Assembly (NCBI GenBank): GCA_004168015.1
Contig: SEYW01000004.1
Location: 62,001 to 126,000, forward strand
DNA from: Methylolobus aquaticus
GTDB taxonomy: Bacteria; Pseudomonadota; Gammaproteobacteria; Methylococcales; Methylococcaceae
Length of the DNA stretch: 64,000 bases
Direction: 5' to 3'
In this document: positions 1-8,718 of the stretch, one piece after another
Numbering within the stretch: position 1 is the first letter of the stretch
Layout of the letters: every line of letters begins with the position of its first letter
Made by a program: the position numbers and the translations under genes
The notes under the pieces: generated by a model
Database searches by the model: none
What the model was told of the DNA's origin: nothing
The model's input: only the letters and a program-made list of their open reading frames with translations

Positions 1-124
1 GGGCGGTGCGACGCAATGTAGGCCACGTATTCATAAAGGCGGGGCGGGTGACGATTCGCGTCAATGCGCGGCGCACGAGATGCGCCTGCAGTGCGCTGTG
101 CGCACGAAACGCCTGCATGGTGGG

Positions 125-1303
125 TCAGAACGACACGGCGAACCCGAGCATGCTGATCGTCGAGGGCGTGAACTTCGTCGTACCGGCGCTGACCTGACCG
201 CACAGCGCGAAACGCCGGTTGGCGGTCCAGATGAACCCGGCGCCGACCGCATTCTGCTTGACGTCGTCGTAGAAACTCCGTGGCACGGTCACGTTGGGCA
301 GTCGCGGCAGTGACATCGCGTTATAGAAGCCGTGGATGAATACGGCGAAGTCCTCGTCGAACAGGTCGCGTTGCAGCGCCCACTGGAAACTGAATTCCCA
401 GACGTTGACGCCGTCGCTGGCCTGGACCCGCGTGGCGCCGAGGTTGTATTCGAAGTCGATCTCGAATGGCAGGGATTGGTCGAAGTTGAACGTGAACGAG
501 GGTTGGGTGCCGGCATTGAACGGGGCGGTTCCGAACCACTGGGTCAGCAGGTAGGCTTCGAATCCGGCCGCTGGGAGGTAATAATCGGGTTTCTCGGTCC
601 AGAGCTGGATCTTGGTGTCGAAGGCGATCGGCGCAAAGCCCGCGGAGCTCTTGGCGCCTCCCATCCAGCTCGGGCCATTGCCGAACAGGCGGAGCTCTAT
701 GTCGTCGGTCAGGCCGTAACGCAACAGGTACTCGGCGTTGTATTGGACGGGTTGTCCGGTCGCGGTACCGTAGAACGTGAATGGCGACATCTCGATGTAC
801 GCACGTCCGGTCGGAAGCGTAAAAGCACTGTTCGGGAAATTGGCGAGGTCGGGGCCGGGGTTGGCGATGTCCGGTTGGGAACGCCAGCGTTCGATGTTCT
901 CCGGCAAGCGTGCCCGGGACCGGTTGTAGCGGCCGCGAAAAAAGGTCTCCCTCGCATCCGTCGCCTGTTCCTGTGCGAGAGCGGTAAGGTCAGTGCGTGC
1001 CGCAAAGGTTCGGGTCGGCGGAGGTGTGTCGGACGACCGGGTACGGGCCCGCGCCTGGTTCCACAGGGTCTTCGCTTCGATACGGCCGTACTCGCGAAAA
1101 CTCGCGCAGCAGATCAGCCGGTCCTTTTGCGTTGCGGGCGTCGTGGCCGCGTCCGCGGCGCGGAACGTGTCGGTCGGGGCCTGAGGTGCGACCGTTGCAG
1201 GTGGTGAGTGTATCGGGGTGGCCGTCGCCGGCCCGTTCAGCGCGACGAGCAGCACCAAGGCGGCGCGGTCGTTGTTGCAGGGGTGTCCCGATGCGGTGTT
1301 CAC
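125..1303 (-). CDS. Outer-membrane beta-barrel protein (transporter/porin-like)
   Basis: Predicted 392-residue outer-membrane protein. The GTG at 1303 lies directly after the stop of the upstream gene (1305), and starting there gives a signal-peptide-like stretch (ALVLLVALNGPATA). The C-terminal two thirds alternate aromatic and polar residues in short strands, and the protein ends in Phe (GFAVSF), as barrels recognised by the Bam machinery do. The strand pattern recalls the 'MetA pathway of phenol degradation' outer-membrane family, but this is a pattern match only and the substrate is unknown. It is the last gene of a minus-strand run containing two P-type-ATPase-like proteins, so it may be the outer-membrane partner of that system (inference). 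An in-frame upstream start at 1459 would overlap the previous gene and give an Arg/Cys-rich, unlikely N-terminus. Confidence 0.7.
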   Translation of the reverse strand: MNTASGHPCNNDRAALVLLVALNGPATATPIHSPPATVAPQAPTDTFRAADAATTPATQKDRLICCASFREYGRIEAKTLWNQARARTRSSDTPPPTRTFAARTDLTALAQEQATDARETFFRGRYNRSRARLPENIERWRSQPDIANPGPDLANFPNSAFTLPTGRAYIEMSPFTFYGTATGQPVQYNAEYLLRYGLTDDIELRLFGNGPSWMGGAKSSAGFAPIAFDTKIQLWTEKPDYYLPAAGFEAYLLTQWFGTAPFNAGTQPSFTFNFDQSLPFEIDFEYNLGATRVQASDGVNVWEFSFQWALQRDLFDEDFAVFIHGFYNAMSLPRLPNVTVPRSFYDDVKQNAVGAGFIWTANRRFALCGQVSAGTTKFTPSTISMLGFAVSF

Positions 1304-1304
1304 G

Positions 1305-1781
1305 TCACTCCAGCAACGGCAGTTCCTCGGCGATACCCGCCTCGACCGCGGCGCGGATCTTCGATTCGAGCTGGTAGTACCTGGCCAGCTTGCGGATCGG
1401 CAGCACCTTCTCGAATCGCGGCAGATAACTCCGGCGCAGCCGGTTGCGCTCCTCCTCAATCTTCAGGCGATTGAGCAGGATCTTTTTGGCCATGCTGTCC
1501 GACATCGCGTCGAAGTTTTCGCCGAACTCGGCGATCAAGGCTCTGCGGCGCTCGGTCAGTCGGGTGAGATCGCGCTCGTACTCCTCGTACAGGGGCCAGA
1601 AAGCCCGTGACTCGGCGGCCGTCAACGCCAGGTTCTCGGTGATCAGGCGACGGCGGTCACGGTGGTAGCGGTCAGTCAGCTCTGCCAGCGGGTCGGCGGT
1701 CTGGGCCCGTGGGCTGTCGTTCATCCCGCTGCCTGCTGCAATCAGGAGCAGGACACCCCAGATGCCGCGCACGCCTTTCAC
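1305..1781 (-). CDS. Periplasmic charged helical protein, function unknown
   Basis: A 158-residue protein from a GTG at 1781, with a hydrophobic signal segment (IWGVLLLIAAGSG) and then a long, highly charged, helical region rich in Arg, Glu and Leu (motifs AFWPLYEEYERDL and LLNRLKIEEERNRLRR). Size, export signal and helical composition recall small periplasmic chaperone-like proteins of the Spy/CpxP type, but I see no diagnostic motif and do not assign it there. The stop is two bases from the GTG of the outer-membrane barrel gene, so the two are very probably translated together. The in-frame ATG at 1901 lies inside the preceding gene and would put an Arg/Ser-rich stretch before the signal segment. 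Confidence 0.7.
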   Translation of the reverse strand: MKGVRGIWGVLLLIAAGSGMNDSPRAQTADPLAELTDRYHRDRRRLITENLALTAAESRAFWPLYEEYERDLTRLTERRRALIAEFGENFDAMSDSMAKKILLNRLKIEEERNRLRRSYLPRFEKVLPIRKLARYYQLESKIRAAVEAGIAEELPLLE

Positions 1782-1809
1782 CGGCAGGATCTGTGTCGGC
1801 GCCCGGTGG

Positions 1810-2271
1810 TTAGCGGCGCGATCGCCGCGGGTAGCGCCGTTCCAGATCATCGAGGAAGCGGTTGATCTGACGGATGCTGCCCTTGAAGACGCCCGGCGCA
1901 TGCCCGCTGAGCCACCGCTCCGCGTGCTTGTTGGTCGCGGGACTGACGATCAATCCTCCGATCAGCAGGAAGGGCACGCCGAGTACGCCCGGCATCACCA
2001 CGCCGACGACACCGGCGGTCATCAGTAACCAACCGACATCCCGTGGCAGGCGTTGCAGGCGTTCGGCTGTTTTGTGGTCGACTGACAGGGCCTCCAGTGC
2101 ATGCTCCAGTGGCGGGGTCTCGGGCGCATGCCCGGATGGCGTGGCTTCTGTTTCGGGGGGCCTTACGGGTCCCGCTTCAGCGCGTGCCGCTGCGGAAGGC
2201 GGTTCGGGAGCGGTTGTCTTGCGGCGCGACGTGCTCGCGGTGCGGCGCTGCGTTCGGGGCTTCTGGGTCAT
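1810..2271 (-). CDS. Small membrane protein with Pro/Gly-rich transmembrane hairpin
   Basis: A 153-residue protein. Residues 1-65 are Pro/Ala/Thr-rich and probably disordered, with a basic start (KPRTQRRTASTSRRK). A transmembrane hairpin follows near residues 80-112 (GWLLMTAGVVGVVMPGVLGVPFLLIGG), then a basic tail. The Leu/Val-x-PGVLGVPFLL turn resembles the PGVPTVPFLL turn of the DUF454 protein at 9256-10254, which suggests a related hairpin fold (inference). It sits between the degenerate ATPase and the periplasmic helical protein in the same minus-strand run. No enzymatic motif is visible. It is likely an inner-membrane accessory protein. Confidence 0.7.
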   Translation of the reverse strand: MTQKPRTQRRTASTSRRKTTAPEPPSAAARAEAGPVRPPETEATPSGHAPETPPLEHALEALSVDHKTAERLQRLPRDVGWLLMTAGVVGVVMPGVLGVPFLLIGGLIVSPATNKHAERWLSGHAPGVFKGSIRQINRFLDDLERRYPRRSRR

Positions 2272-2364
2272 GTCGATGTGCCAAAACGGATGGTTGGGGG
2301 CTGGGCGGTTGGCCGCGGCCGATTTCTCGTGGTCAGCCGTGTCTCGCGTTCAGCCGGCCGGTTG

Positions 2365-4728
2365 TCAATTGGCCCTCAGACGGCGGCGCAGCTCCCGGTC
2401 CACGGCCAGCACGCCGACGTTGGCAATCATTCCGGCGGTGATGCCATTCAGCAGACCGGCGAAGGCGCCGGCCACGCACAGCAGGTTGGGAACCGTGGCC
2501 ATGCGCGTCGAGCTCCGAATGGCCGGCTCATGCGTCCGCGAACGTTCGACGAGATCGGCCAGGGACTCGTAGTGGCCGGCAAGTAGTAGCGCGTCGGCCC
2601 GGGTCGACGCGGTGCCGAGTCCGCCAGTATCCACGACCGCATGAGCCACCGCGGACACCTCGGGATGGGTCTGCAGTGGCCCGACGTAGACCGGACGCAG
2701 CCCGCGTCGGCAGAGCCCCTCCAGGAAACGCAGCTTGCCGGCGGCCTGCAGTTGCCCACCGGCCAGATCCGTGCCGAGACCTTGCCCCAATGCCTCCGCC
2801 CAGGCATCCGGAGCGCTGGCGATGACACCCGTCTGCAGCCCGGCCGCACGCAGGCGTTGCACCGCACTCGCGGCTCGTAGACCTTTGCCGTGGCCGAAGC
2901 CGAGTCGGCCGACCACGTGCGAGTCGATCCCGACCAGGAGTCCCGTCGGACCCGCGTCCGTGCTCGGATCATCGACGAGCGTGATCTGGTGTTGGCCGCG
3001 GCGTACACCGACTCGACCGGGCGCGATGTCCTCCAATGCTGCCTGCCGCACCGCCAGCCCGCGGGCGCGGCAAGCGTCGCTCAGCGCCTCGCCCCGCTCG
3101 TCGCCCAGATAGATTCCGGCCGCTGCCGCTTGCCGCAGGACCTCGTCGACGTCGGGAATCGCGCTGTCGATTCGGGTGAGTTCCATTACGGGTGCGGCCA
3201 GGGCCGGTTCATCACCATCCAGTACGATGAAATCGCTTTCCGCGAGGCGTTGGAGGGTCGTCGGGTTTCGAATCAGGACGCCGGCGCCGAGCGCATCCCG
3301 CATCTGCTTGATCGTCAGCAGCGGGACAGCGAGCGCGGGCCCGCTGATCCAGTCCTGATGCAGGATCGCACCCACTGTGATCAGGTCCCCTGCCGCCCAG
3401 CCGACTCCGGCGGTGGCCAGGGTCGGTACGACGGATCGCTCGGCAAGCTGCTCCGACTGACGGTCCAGAGCCGCTTCGCGCGGGAATGCCACGGCGGCCT
3501 CCCTGATGGCGGCAACCAGCGCGCCGGCATGTGTGTTCGGCCCGGTGTGTTCGGCCTGCAGTACCAGTTCGCCGGCGCGTACCACGCACCCTGCGAGCAC
3601 GGCGTCGCCGACGGTGCGTCGCATCGGTGTAGCTTGCGTGCTGCCAGGGAATGCGTCCACGAGTGCGATGCCGTCAACGACGTGCCCGTCGGCGGGTATC
3701 CGGTGGCCGGTGGTGACGCGGATGCGGTCGCCGGGAACGATCTGCGTGACCGATACTTCGCGCAGCGCACCGCTGTCGGCTTCGATGCGTTGCGCGAGCG
3801 GGGGTATGGCGGAGGCCTCCTGTGCCAGACGGCGGGTTTCGTCGGTCAACTGGCGGCGCCGCCGCTGTTGCCAGAAGCGGAGCGACCAGTCGGTCAGCGC
3901 ATAGGCGAGCACCTGTCCGGTCACGATCGAACAGGTCAGCAAGGCCGTGTCGAACAGCGGCACACCGACCCGGCCGCGGCTCAGGTCGACGGCCGCATCG
4001 CGAATGACGCTCAGCTTGTTGGCTACCAGAATCCCTGCGGCCAGCGGCGTCGCGGCGGGCAGGACGATCTCTCCGACCGTACTGAGGCCGAGCGTCGTGT
4101 TCGAGAGCCCGAAGTCGACCGGCGGTTGTTCCGGCACGCCATGGAGTAATGGAGCTGCGGCCAGTTCCTGCTCGATGGCGCGCAGCGCCGCGCCGCGCGG
4201 GATCTGCGTCGGATCGAAGCGCACGTGCAGCGACACGATGCCGTTCCCCTCGGTTTCGGCAGCGAGTACGCCATGCCGGGTCGCCAGCGCCCGGGCGGCC
4301 TTCAGTCCATCCTGCCGAGACAGAGGCGAGCCGCTGCCGGTGGTGACCCGCAGCCAATCGGGACCCGAGTCGATGGTGCGGAGTGTCGTGATCGTATCGT
4401 CGCTGCGGGTCAGCGTGACTTCGCTGCCGTCCGGCCAGGCGGGCAACGCGTCATCCGCAAGAACGGGTCCCTCGCCGCCCACTGCGGCCGCGAGGCGCCG
4501 CAGCCATTCCGTCTTCTCGTCCGCCGCGACGCGATACCTCAGGCAGGCCTGTCCGCGGGCTGGGTCGAGGCTCAGCGAACGTACTTCCGCCATGCCCAGT
4601 ACCCGTCGGGCAAAGTGACGCGTCTGAGCCAGCCGCCCGGCTGCAAATGCCCCGGGCGCCTGTATCTGCAGATGCGTGTCTTCGATTCGGATCTGGGGTG
4701 GGCGATGCGCCATGGCAGTCGCGGTCAT
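2365..4728 (-). CDS. Degenerate P-type-ATPase-like protein lacking catalytic motifs
   Basis: A 787-residue relative of the heavy-metal P-type ATPases. The family layout is visible: an HMA-like N-terminal region without CxxC, a membrane pair (about 215-290), an actuator-like domain with PGDRIRVTTGHRIPADG, another membrane pair, a haloacid-dehalogenase-like region and a last membrane pair (near 745-775). The invariant motifs are gone. Where TGES belongs the protein has PGSTQA (about 361-366). The DKTGT position reads LDGDEP, with D504 kept but no KTGT. GDGIND is replaced by VGPLQTHPE. The frame is open throughout, so this is a maintained pseudoenzyme rather than a decayed gene. It starts seven bases past the stop of the 64-residue membrane protein. 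It may be a regulatory or structural partner of the active paralogue at 5664-8243 (inference). Confidence 0.85.
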   Translation of the reverse strand: MTATAMAHRPPQIRIEDTHLQIQAPGAFAAGRLAQTRHFARRVLGMAEVRSLSLDPARGQACLRYRVAADEKTEWLRRLAAAVGGEGPVLADDALPAWPDGSEVTLTRSDDTITTLRTIDSGPDWLRVTTGSGSPLSRQDGLKAARALATRHGVLAAETEGNGIVSLHVRFDPTQIPRGAALRAIEQELAAAPLLHGVPEQPPVDFGLSNTTLGLSTVGEIVLPAATPLAAGILVANKLSVIRDAAVDLSRGRVGVPLFDTALLTCSIVTGQVLAYALTDWSLRFWQQRRRRQLTDETRRLAQEASAIPPLAQRIEADSGALREVSVTQIVPGDRIRVTTGHRIPADGHVVDGIALVDAFPGSTQATPMRRTVGDAVLAGCVVRAGELVLQAEHTGPNTHAGALVAAIREAAVAFPREAALDRQSEQLAERSVVPTLATAGVGWAAGDLITVGAILHQDWISGPALAVPLLTIKQMRDALGAGVLIRNPTTLQRLAESDFIVLDGDEPALAAPVMELTRIDSAIPDVDEVLRQAAAAGIYLGDERGEALSDACRARGLAVRQAALEDIAPGRVGVRRGQHQITLVDDPSTDAGPTGLLVGIDSHVVGRLGFGHGKGLRAASAVQRLRAAGLQTGVIASAPDAWAEALGQGLGTDLAGGQLQAAGKLRFLEGLCRRGLRPVYVGPLQTHPEVSAVAHAVVDTGGLGTASTRADALLLAGHYESLADLVERSRTHEPAIRSSTRMATVPNLLCVAGAFAGLLNGITAGMIANVGVLAVDRELRRRLRAN

Positions 4729-4734
4729 GACCGG

Positions 4735-4929
4735 TCAGTTGGCGACATAGGGCTGCAGCCGGCCGGAGGCGACCAGATCGTCGAGTTCCGCGACGACGTG
4801 TTTGTCTTCCGCATCGAGTACGTTGTAGAGATCGCGCAGTTTGCGGCGCCGACGGCTGATTTCGAAGCCGAGTGCGCCGAGCAGCGCGATACCGAAAACG
4901 GTCGTGAGTGCGTGATTGAACTGTTCCAC
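4735..4929 (-). CDS. Small single-pass membrane protein (64 aa)
   Basis: A 64-residue protein from a GTG with a clear GGAG Shine-Dalgarno seven bases upstream. Residues 8-25 form one transmembrane helix (TTVFGIALLGALGF), followed by a basic stop-transfer segment (EISRRRRKLRD) and a short charged cytoplasmic tail. The stop lies six bases before the start of the degenerate ATPase, so the two are likely translationally coupled. Small single-helix proteins next to P-type ATPases are often regulatory subunits, but no family is recognisable here. Function is unknown. Confidence 0.65.
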   Translation of the reverse strand: MEQFNHALTTVFGIALLGALGFEISRRRRKLRDLYNVLDAEDKHVVAELDDLVASGRLQPYVAN

Positions 4930-5009
4930 GGGTATCTCCGTAAGCCTTGAACGGGAATGAGCCGAGTCTAGCGTTGCCGCCGATGCGGGATTGGGAGCTG
5001 TCGCAGGGG

Positions 5010-5567
5010 TCAGCCGAGCATCGCCTCGCCGCCTTCGCGCAGGATTTCGATGGCGCCCTTGAGGCCCGCGCGGTGCAATTGCTCCTTGACGACGTCCTCG
5101 ATGTTGGCGCCGTGGCGATGCACGGCGAGCAGGTGCAGGAACTTCCGCAAACCGGCAACGGCGGTCACCGGGTCCTTGACCAGGCCCATGTTGAGGTGAA
5201 AGCCGTGATATTCGCCGTCGCCGCTGGCGCCTCGGGCGTGCAGGTCACGCGCGAGCAGGATGGGATCCTTGCCGATCAGGTGCGGATGGCGACGCATCAA
5301 CGCGGTCGATTGCTCCTGATCGAGGATGAACAGCGGGTCGTCGTTCTGAAACCGTGTGATCATCTCGATGTTCTCTCGGATGACACGGGCCGCGGCTGAA
5401 TTCCAGCCGGAGTCGATCAGGAAGAAATGGAACCGCGGGCCCGCAGTGCTGCCGCTTTCGGCGAGCGCGGCCGATGCGTCAGGCGCGGTCTGGGCGGCCG
5501 CCGCCGCGCGGCTGCGACGCGTTCGACTGCGGGTCTTGTCGGAAAGCTCGTCGTCTTGTTGCGTCAT
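5010..5567 (-). CDS. Conserved-looking protein of unknown function in the ATPase cluster
   Basis: A 185-residue protein. Residues 1-42 are low-complexity and basic/Ala-rich (SRTRRSRAAAAAQ). The rest is a compact soluble domain that starts FHFFLIDSGWNS and contains FILDQEQS, HPHLIGKDPILLARDLHARG, EYHGFHLNMGLV and FLHLLAVHRHGANIEDVV. The many His residues (H105-class, HGFH, HRHG) could bind metal or haem, but no known motif is matched. There is no signal peptide or membrane helix, so it is probably cytoplasmic. It lies between the active ATPase (5664-8243) and the small membrane protein, on the same strand. I do not recognise the family. Confidence 0.65.
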   Translation of the reverse strand: MTQQDDELSDKTRSRTRRSRAAAAAQTAPDASAALAESGSTAGPRFHFFLIDSGWNSAAARVIRENIEMITRFQNDDPLFILDQEQSTALMRRHPHLIGKDPILLARDLHARGASGDGEYHGFHLNMGLVKDPVTAVAGLRKFLHLLAVHRHGANIEDVVKEQLHRAGLKGAIEILREGGEAMLG

Positions 5568-5663
5568 GTTCGGTGAGTCCTCTGCTGCTGGAGATTACCG
5601 TGTCTGCCTTCACTGGTGGCCCATCGCGGCCTCATCGTCGGCGGGAGCGCGCCGCTGTTCGCT

Positions 5664-8243
5664 TCACGCTTCTTGAAGCAGTCGTTCTTCTTCCGATCCT
5701 GCATCGTAGCCTGCGGCCTTCAATTCCAGTTCCAGTTGATGACGACGCTCGGCCTCGAGCAGCGCCACCTTGCGCATTGGCCAGATGCCATTGGCCAGAG
5801 CGGCCAGCGCTGCGACATTGTTGCTCAGCACCGACGCGCCGATACCGAAGCCCAGCGTGAACACACCCGCCACGCAAGCCACGTTCGGGGCGATGATCAT
5901 CGCCCAGCTGCGGGCGATGTTGGCATCGAGTGCGCGCGAAATGTCCCGCAGTTCGCACAGTTTACCGAGACTTTGTTCCAGAAAGACGATGTGGGCGGTG
6001 TCGGTCGCGATCGACGTGGCGCCGCGCAGCGAGATCGATACGTTCGCCTTCTTCAGCGCGATGGAGTCGTTGATGCCGTCGCCGACGAAACAGACCTTGC
6101 GCCCCTCTTGCTGCAACCTTTCGACGTAATCGGCCTTGTCGGCCGGAAGCACCTGCGCGAAGTAGCGGTCCATGCCGAGTTCCTCGGCCAGCCGCTTGGT
6201 CGGCGCTTCGTGATCGCCCGAGATGATCGCCAGATGCTTGATCCCGCGTTGCCGCAATCCGGCGATGATGTCCTTGACCTCGGGCCGCAATGCCGCGCGC
6301 AATTCGAGCGCGCCGCCGAGCTGATCATCGATGCCGACCATCACCATGGTATCGCCGTCCGCGTGCACGGCATCGAGTTTGGCCTCGACCGAGGGCGGGA
6401 TCGGAATCCCCTCCATTTCCATGTAGCGTTTGCTGCCGACCCGGATCGTGCGGCCTTCCACGACGACGCGGATCCCGTAGCCCACCTGATACTGGGTATC
6501 GTCGGTGGCCGGCAGATCCAGGCCCTGCTCCTGTGCCCGGTGGAGGATGGCCAGCGCGATCGGGTGGTGGAACTTGCGCTCCGCGGCCGCCGCATAACGC
6601 AGCACATCGTTCGCAGCGTGTCCGTTCGCGGTCACAATGTCGCCGACCTCGGGACGTTCCCGGGTCAGCGTTCCGGTCTTGTCGAACAGCACGGTGTCAA
6701 TCTCGTTCATCAGTTCGAGCGCACGCCCGTCCTTGACCAGGATGCCGTTCTGCGCACACAGCGCCAGCGACGACAGCATCGCCAGGGGTGCGGCCATGCG
6801 GATGCCGGTGCCGAGATCGCTGTTCAGAACGGCAACGGCCCCGAACGGACCCATCATCGCGTAGGCCAGGCCACCCACCGCAAGCGTCGGGATGACGGCC
6901 ATGTCGGCCAGACGCTCGCCCTTGTTCTGGGAGGTCAGCTTGTAGCCGGCAGTGTCGTTGAGGATCTGGCTGATCTTGGCCGAGGCGGTCTCGCTGCCGG
7001 CCTGTTCGACCGACACGAAGATCTTCCCGGCAACCAGTATCGTCGAGGCGTAAACCCGATCGCCGACACCTTTTTCGGCCGGGGTCGACTCACCGGTCAG
7101 CGCATGCTGATCGATCATCGCCATCCCTTCGACGATGTGGCCGTCGACCGGGACCATGTCCCCGGTGTGGACGGCGACGATGTCGCCTTGCGCGACGCGG
7201 TCGAGCGGTACCTCGATCTCGACCCCGTCCTGAACCAGCCAGACGAAGCGTGGCTGTTTGCCGAAGGCATTCAGCAGCAGCTTTTTCGAGTTGTCCTCGG
7301 TTTTCTTGACCAGCAGCCGGCCAAAGGACAGACACCACGCGAGGACCGCACCCGGGAAGACCTGCAAAGTGGCAAGACAGCCCAGGACGACGATCGAATC
7401 GAGTACATCGATACCCAGCCGGCGTTCCTTGAACAGGACGTCCCAGGCACCCTGGAAGCACGGAATCGCGGTGTAGGCGAACAGACCCGCCGCGACGGGC
7501 AGCAGTGCGGGCGCCGCAAACTGGGCCGCCGCCGCGATCGGCAACGACACCGTGCAGATCGTCAGATCCAGATCCAGCTTGTCCAGCGTTTCCTGACGTT
7601 CAGCGGCGGCCAACGCGCCATCGAGGATCTCGATCAGGCTCAGCGCGCCGATGCGACGTGGGTCGTACTGAATCTGTACGGTACAGCGCAGCGAATGCGT
7701 CTGATAGCGGTCGACCCCCAGCACGCTGATCAATTCGCGCTCGATCGCTTCGCATAGCACGCTGCGCCGGTACAGCGCGGGATTCTTCAGTTTCAGGGAA
7801 CCGGGTTTGTGCGCAATGACCTGCCAGCCGGTCACCACATGACCGTAGCGGTGATAGCGGATCACTCCATGACGGTCGGTGGCGCTGGCGATCGGCGCAA
7901 CCGTGACGGCGCGGGACGGTTTACCGGTACCTTCGGCTTTCGTTGTGTCGGGGGCCGCCGCGCCTTCCCGTTCCAGGCAATCGGCAACCTTCGCCAGAAC
8001 GTCCCGGGCGGAATGACGGGCCGGGTCGTAATGCAGATCCGCGCTCGCCTGCTGGCCATTGACGATCGTGACGCTCCGCAGCATCTCCGCGCTAAAAGCA
8101 CGTCTCAGAAAGCGGAGGCTAAGGGGGTTGTCGGGCGTCCCGAACAACAGACGGCTGGAGACGCGGACAGTGCCGTGACTGGGCAGGGTGATCGCTACGT
8201 CGACATGGCCGGACAGATCGACCGGCGTGGCGCGCTCGCGCAT
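5664..8243 (-). CDS. P1B-like P-type ATPase with intact catalytic core but no CPC motif
   Basis: An 859-residue P-type ATPase. Two HMA-like segments without CxxC fill about residues 1-240. The catalytic core is complete: TGES at 383-386 (actuator), DKTGT with phosphorylated D521, an HP motif in FHHPIALAI, SGDHE in the P domain and GDGIND at 721-726. The membrane helix before DKTGT, which in metal pumps carries CPC, SPC or similar, reads DLGTGIRMAAPLAML and has no Cys. The usual ion ligands are therefore missing and the substrate cannot be predicted. Known P1B pumps use CPC (Cu, Zn, Cd) or SPC (Co). The gene is followed by small proteins and a catalytically dead paralogue on the same strand. 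The charged C-terminal tail (EAERRHQLELELK) is long. Confidence 0.92.
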   Translation of the reverse strand: MRERATPVDLSGHVDVAITLPSHGTVRVSSRLLFGTPDNPLSLRFLRRAFSAEMLRSVTIVNGQQASADLHYDPARHSARDVLAKVADCLEREGAAAPDTTKAEGTGKPSRAVTVAPIASATDRHGVIRYHRYGHVVTGWQVIAHKPGSLKLKNPALYRRSVLCEAIERELISVLGVDRYQTHSLRCTVQIQYDPRRIGALSLIEILDGALAAAERQETLDKLDLDLTICTVSLPIAAAAQFAAPALLPVAAGLFAYTAIPCFQGAWDVLFKERRLGIDVLDSIVVLGCLATLQVFPGAVLAWCLSFGRLLVKKTEDNSKKLLLNAFGKQPRFVWLVQDGVEIEVPLDRVAQGDIVAVHTGDMVPVDGHIVEGMAMIDQHALTGESTPAEKGVGDRVYASTILVAGKIFVSVEQAGSETASAKISQILNDTAGYKLTSQNKGERLADMAVIPTLAVGGLAYAMMGPFGAVAVLNSDLGTGIRMAAPLAMLSSLALCAQNGILVKDGRALELMNEIDTVLFDKTGTLTRERPEVGDIVTANGHAANDVLRYAAAAERKFHHPIALAILHRAQEQGLDLPATDDTQYQVGYGIRVVVEGRTIRVGSKRYMEMEGIPIPPSVEAKLDAVHADGDTMVMVGIDDQLGGALELRAALRPEVKDIIAGLRQRGIKHLAIISGDHEAPTKRLAEELGMDRYFAQVLPADKADYVERLQQEGRKVCFVGDGINDSIALKKANVSISLRGATSIATDTAHIVFLEQSLGKLCELRDISRALDANIARSWAMIIAPNVACVAGVFTLGFGIGASVLSNNVAALAALANGIWPMRKVALLEAERRHQLELELKAAGYDAGSEEERLLQEA

Positions 8244-8373
8244 GGTGATTTCTCTCGCTGGTTGGGTACGAGGCAGCCAGCGCCATTACCCTTGCGAGTG
8301 CCGGTCGTCACTGGCGTGCTGGGCTGCGCGGTTGGCTTTCGCGCCAACTCGGGGCCGCGGTTTGGGGCGACGG

Positions 8374-8718
8374 TCAGGCCTCGCTGCTGGCGTCAAGCGG
8401 ACTCGAGACCGCCTTGGCTTCGTTGAGGGCGTCCAGCGCAGCTCGTCCGCCGTCGATGAAACCCTCGACGATGGGGTTGTCTTGCGGGATCGATTTCGCA
8501 ACGAAGACGCTGGCGTAGACGATCCCGTACGAAATCATATACGAGCTGGTGTAGGCGAAACGCGAGACGGAGTTGGCGGCGCCCGCGCTTGCATCACGCA
8601 GCTTCTCGCGCGCTTTCGCAGCGTCTTCCGACGCCTGGTCTACGGCGTCGCGCATGGCATCCGAAATGGAGCGCAGCGGGTCTGCTTCACTGGTGGCAGT
8701 TTGGTTTGTTTGAGACAT
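8374..8718 (-). CDS. Small protein with a hydrophobic centre, first gene of the ATPase run
   Basis: A 114-residue protein. I chose the ATG at 8718 because AGGAGG lies nine bases upstream; an in-frame start further upstream (8748) would lack this site. Residues 1-50 are polar and helical (ISDAMRDAVDQASEDAAKAREKLRDA). A weakly hydrophobic segment follows (residues 58-78, TSSYMISYGIVYASVFVAKS), then an acidic tail. It is probably a membrane-associated or inserted protein. It is the most upstream gene of the minus-strand run that includes both ATPase-like proteins. No family recognised. Confidence 0.65.
   Translation of the reverse strand: MSQTNQTATSEADPLRSISDAMRDAVDQASEDAAKAREKLRDASAGAANSVSRFAYTSSYMISYGIVYASVFVAKSIPQDNPIVEGFIDGGRAALDALNEAKAVSSPLDASSEA

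Noticed and set aside
5616-7757. Very long open frame on the plus strand opposite the active ATPase gene
   Set aside because: It is the antisense shadow of the high-GC P-type ATPase. Composition is Arg/Asp/His-heavy with no family motif, while the minus strand has all catalytic motifs.
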